A stretch of 35,239 nt of DNA from Pelargonium cotyledonis (taxonomy: Eukaryota > Streptophyta > Magnoliopsida > Geraniales > Geraniaceae), in contig JAYMTA010000201.1 in NCBI GenBank assembly GCA_036897625.1, positions 1-35,239 on the forward strand. The letters are read 5' to 3'. Positions 34,501 to 35,239 of this stretch are shown piece by piece; position 1 is the stretch's first letter, and each line of letters opens with the position of its first letter. The notes beneath the pieces are model-generated. The model searched no databases and was not told the origin of the DNA. It saw only the letters and a list, made by a program, of their open reading frames with translations. Made by a program: the position numbers and the translations under genes.

Positions 34501-35239
34501 TAGGTCCCTCCTCACCACCCCCACCCAAAAATACTCTCATCATTCTATGAGAATTGAAAAAGAAGTAATATTTTCCTACTTTAGTGGCTGACAAGCCAAC
34601 CCAGCTTAAATTTCCAGTTTTTAGTTTCATGGGTAGTTTCAAAATCAGGGGATTTTATTGACCCCATAAGACAAATATGCAAAACAATAGTTTCAAGAAA
34701 AGTATTTTCCAGGAATCCAAACACCACCCCAAGCCATGAGTGTGATGTGTGTGTCTAAACTACTATATGCAATGGTAGTTTAACGAAAATCAAGGAAAAA
34801 TATAATATTTCACGCTAAAGACCACAGGCACTGTCTGATTAAAATCGAGCAGTTACTCTAGAGACTGCAATGGCATTCAATGGCTCAATAAATGATCAAA
34901 AAACAAATGATGCTAATCTAAATGCGTGAATCGTAGCTGTAAATAGAAACAACGAATCGCAACCGTTGACGGTTTCTAATCAGAGGAACCGCGAGAGCGT
35001 ACCTGAAACGTATCCGCTTCAGATCGTTTCCGCCGCTAGGGAGCGAGACGAAGGTGATGAGGACACCGGGCTCGACCTGAGCGACCCACTCCTTGGGCTC
35101 GTTCTCCTGCACGAAAACGACCGGGTCGACTCGGCGCCCGCTCGCCGATATCGGGGTTGCCTCGCCGCTCGAAATTCCCTTTAGCCTCGCTTCCATCTCC
35201 TTCCCCCAAGTCGTCCTACGCGTCGTGGAGGTCGAACTC
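31568..35239 (-). CDS. BRX: BREVIS RADIX-family protein, 3' part (runs off the right edge)
   Basis: Visible exons on the minus strand: 35003 to beyond 35239, 33030-33165, 32414-32814, 31568-31646. The frame joins at each GT-AG intron and is open to the window edge (…TTWGKEMEARLKGISSGEATP). Both BRX domains are seen. The first is WVAQVEPGVLITFVSLPSGG, LKRIRFSREMFNKWQAQRWW, AENYDKVMELYNVQRFN. The second is EWVEQDEPGVYITIRALPGG, LRRVRFSRERFGEMHARLWW, EENRARIHEQYL and stop. A Ser-rich linker (about 130 residues) joins them. BRX proteins act at the plasma membrane, and possibly the nucleus, in root protophloem and auxin-linked growth, with PAX-type kinases as partners; this is family knowledge. 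The N-terminal exons, with the conserved membrane-recruitment motifs, are outside the window. It may be BRX itself or a BRX-like paralogue. Confidence 0.93.
33166..35002 (-). other. Large 1.84-kb intron of the BRX-family gene
   Basis: It starts with GTACGC after the first BRX-domain exon (RIRF-S) and ends with ATGATCAG before the REMFNKW exon. Several open frames inside it are low-complexity and unsupported. A CACCAA-type microsatellite lies within. Confidence 0.8.
34378..34410. repeat. Imperfect ACC/CACCAA microsatellite in the BRX intron
   Basis: Repeated CACCAA and CCAACA units over about 33 bp. Intronic, non-coding. Confidence 0.8.

Overview
This is a stretch of plant nuclear DNA, most likely from a eudicot. 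The evidence is multi-exon genes with GT-AG introns, long AT-rich intergenic DNA, microsatellites, MITE- and SINE-like elements, and proteins from plant families (MSL10 channels, ATL RING-H2 ligases, VPS2.1, BIG GRAIN 1-like, BREVIS RADIX). I cannot name the species from the sequence alone.

Left part (1-6.8 kb): mostly AT-rich repeat-bearing DNA. On the minus strand it holds two broken coding fragments. One is a piece of an Alfin-like gene (three spliceable exons; no first exon and no PHD finger). The other is a short coiled-coil exon of unclear origin. A GC-rich island lies at about 5.05-5.52 kb. The mix looks like a graveyard of captured or truncated gene pieces.

Middle-left (6.8-15.03 kb): two intact, tandem, minus-strand genes for MSL10-type mechanosensitive ion channels (733 and 770 residues). 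Their five coding exons have identical phases, and exons 2-5 have identical lengths (121, 294, 203, 265 nt). Both also appear to have an intron in the 3' UTR, starting about 50 nt after the stop codon. This is a clear local gene duplication.

Middle (15-22 kb): an intergenic region with two foldback elements, one of them a 399-bp MITE with an exact 8-bp target duplication. It is followed by a single-exon ATL-type RING-H2 E3 ligase (+) facing, tail to tail, a complete five-exon ESCRT-III gene of the VPS2.1/CHMP2 type (-).

Right part (22-35.2 kb): a 4.5-kb intergenic region with a cluster of CACGTG boxes, then a single-exon BIG GRAIN 1-like gene (-) with a GA-repeat promoter. Next come a complete SINE with an 18-bp target duplication and a small gene for a predicted secreted cysteine-containing peptide (+). 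The window ends in the 3' half of a BREVIS RADIX-family gene (-), both BRX domains visible, which runs off the right edge. The genes are unrelated neighbours, as is usual in plant chromosomes. No operon-like or clustered pathway is visible. I did not find a clearly new biological system; the best leads are the conserved 3'-UTR introns of the MSL10 pair, the truncated Alfin/coiled-coil fragments, and the unrecognised secreted peptide.
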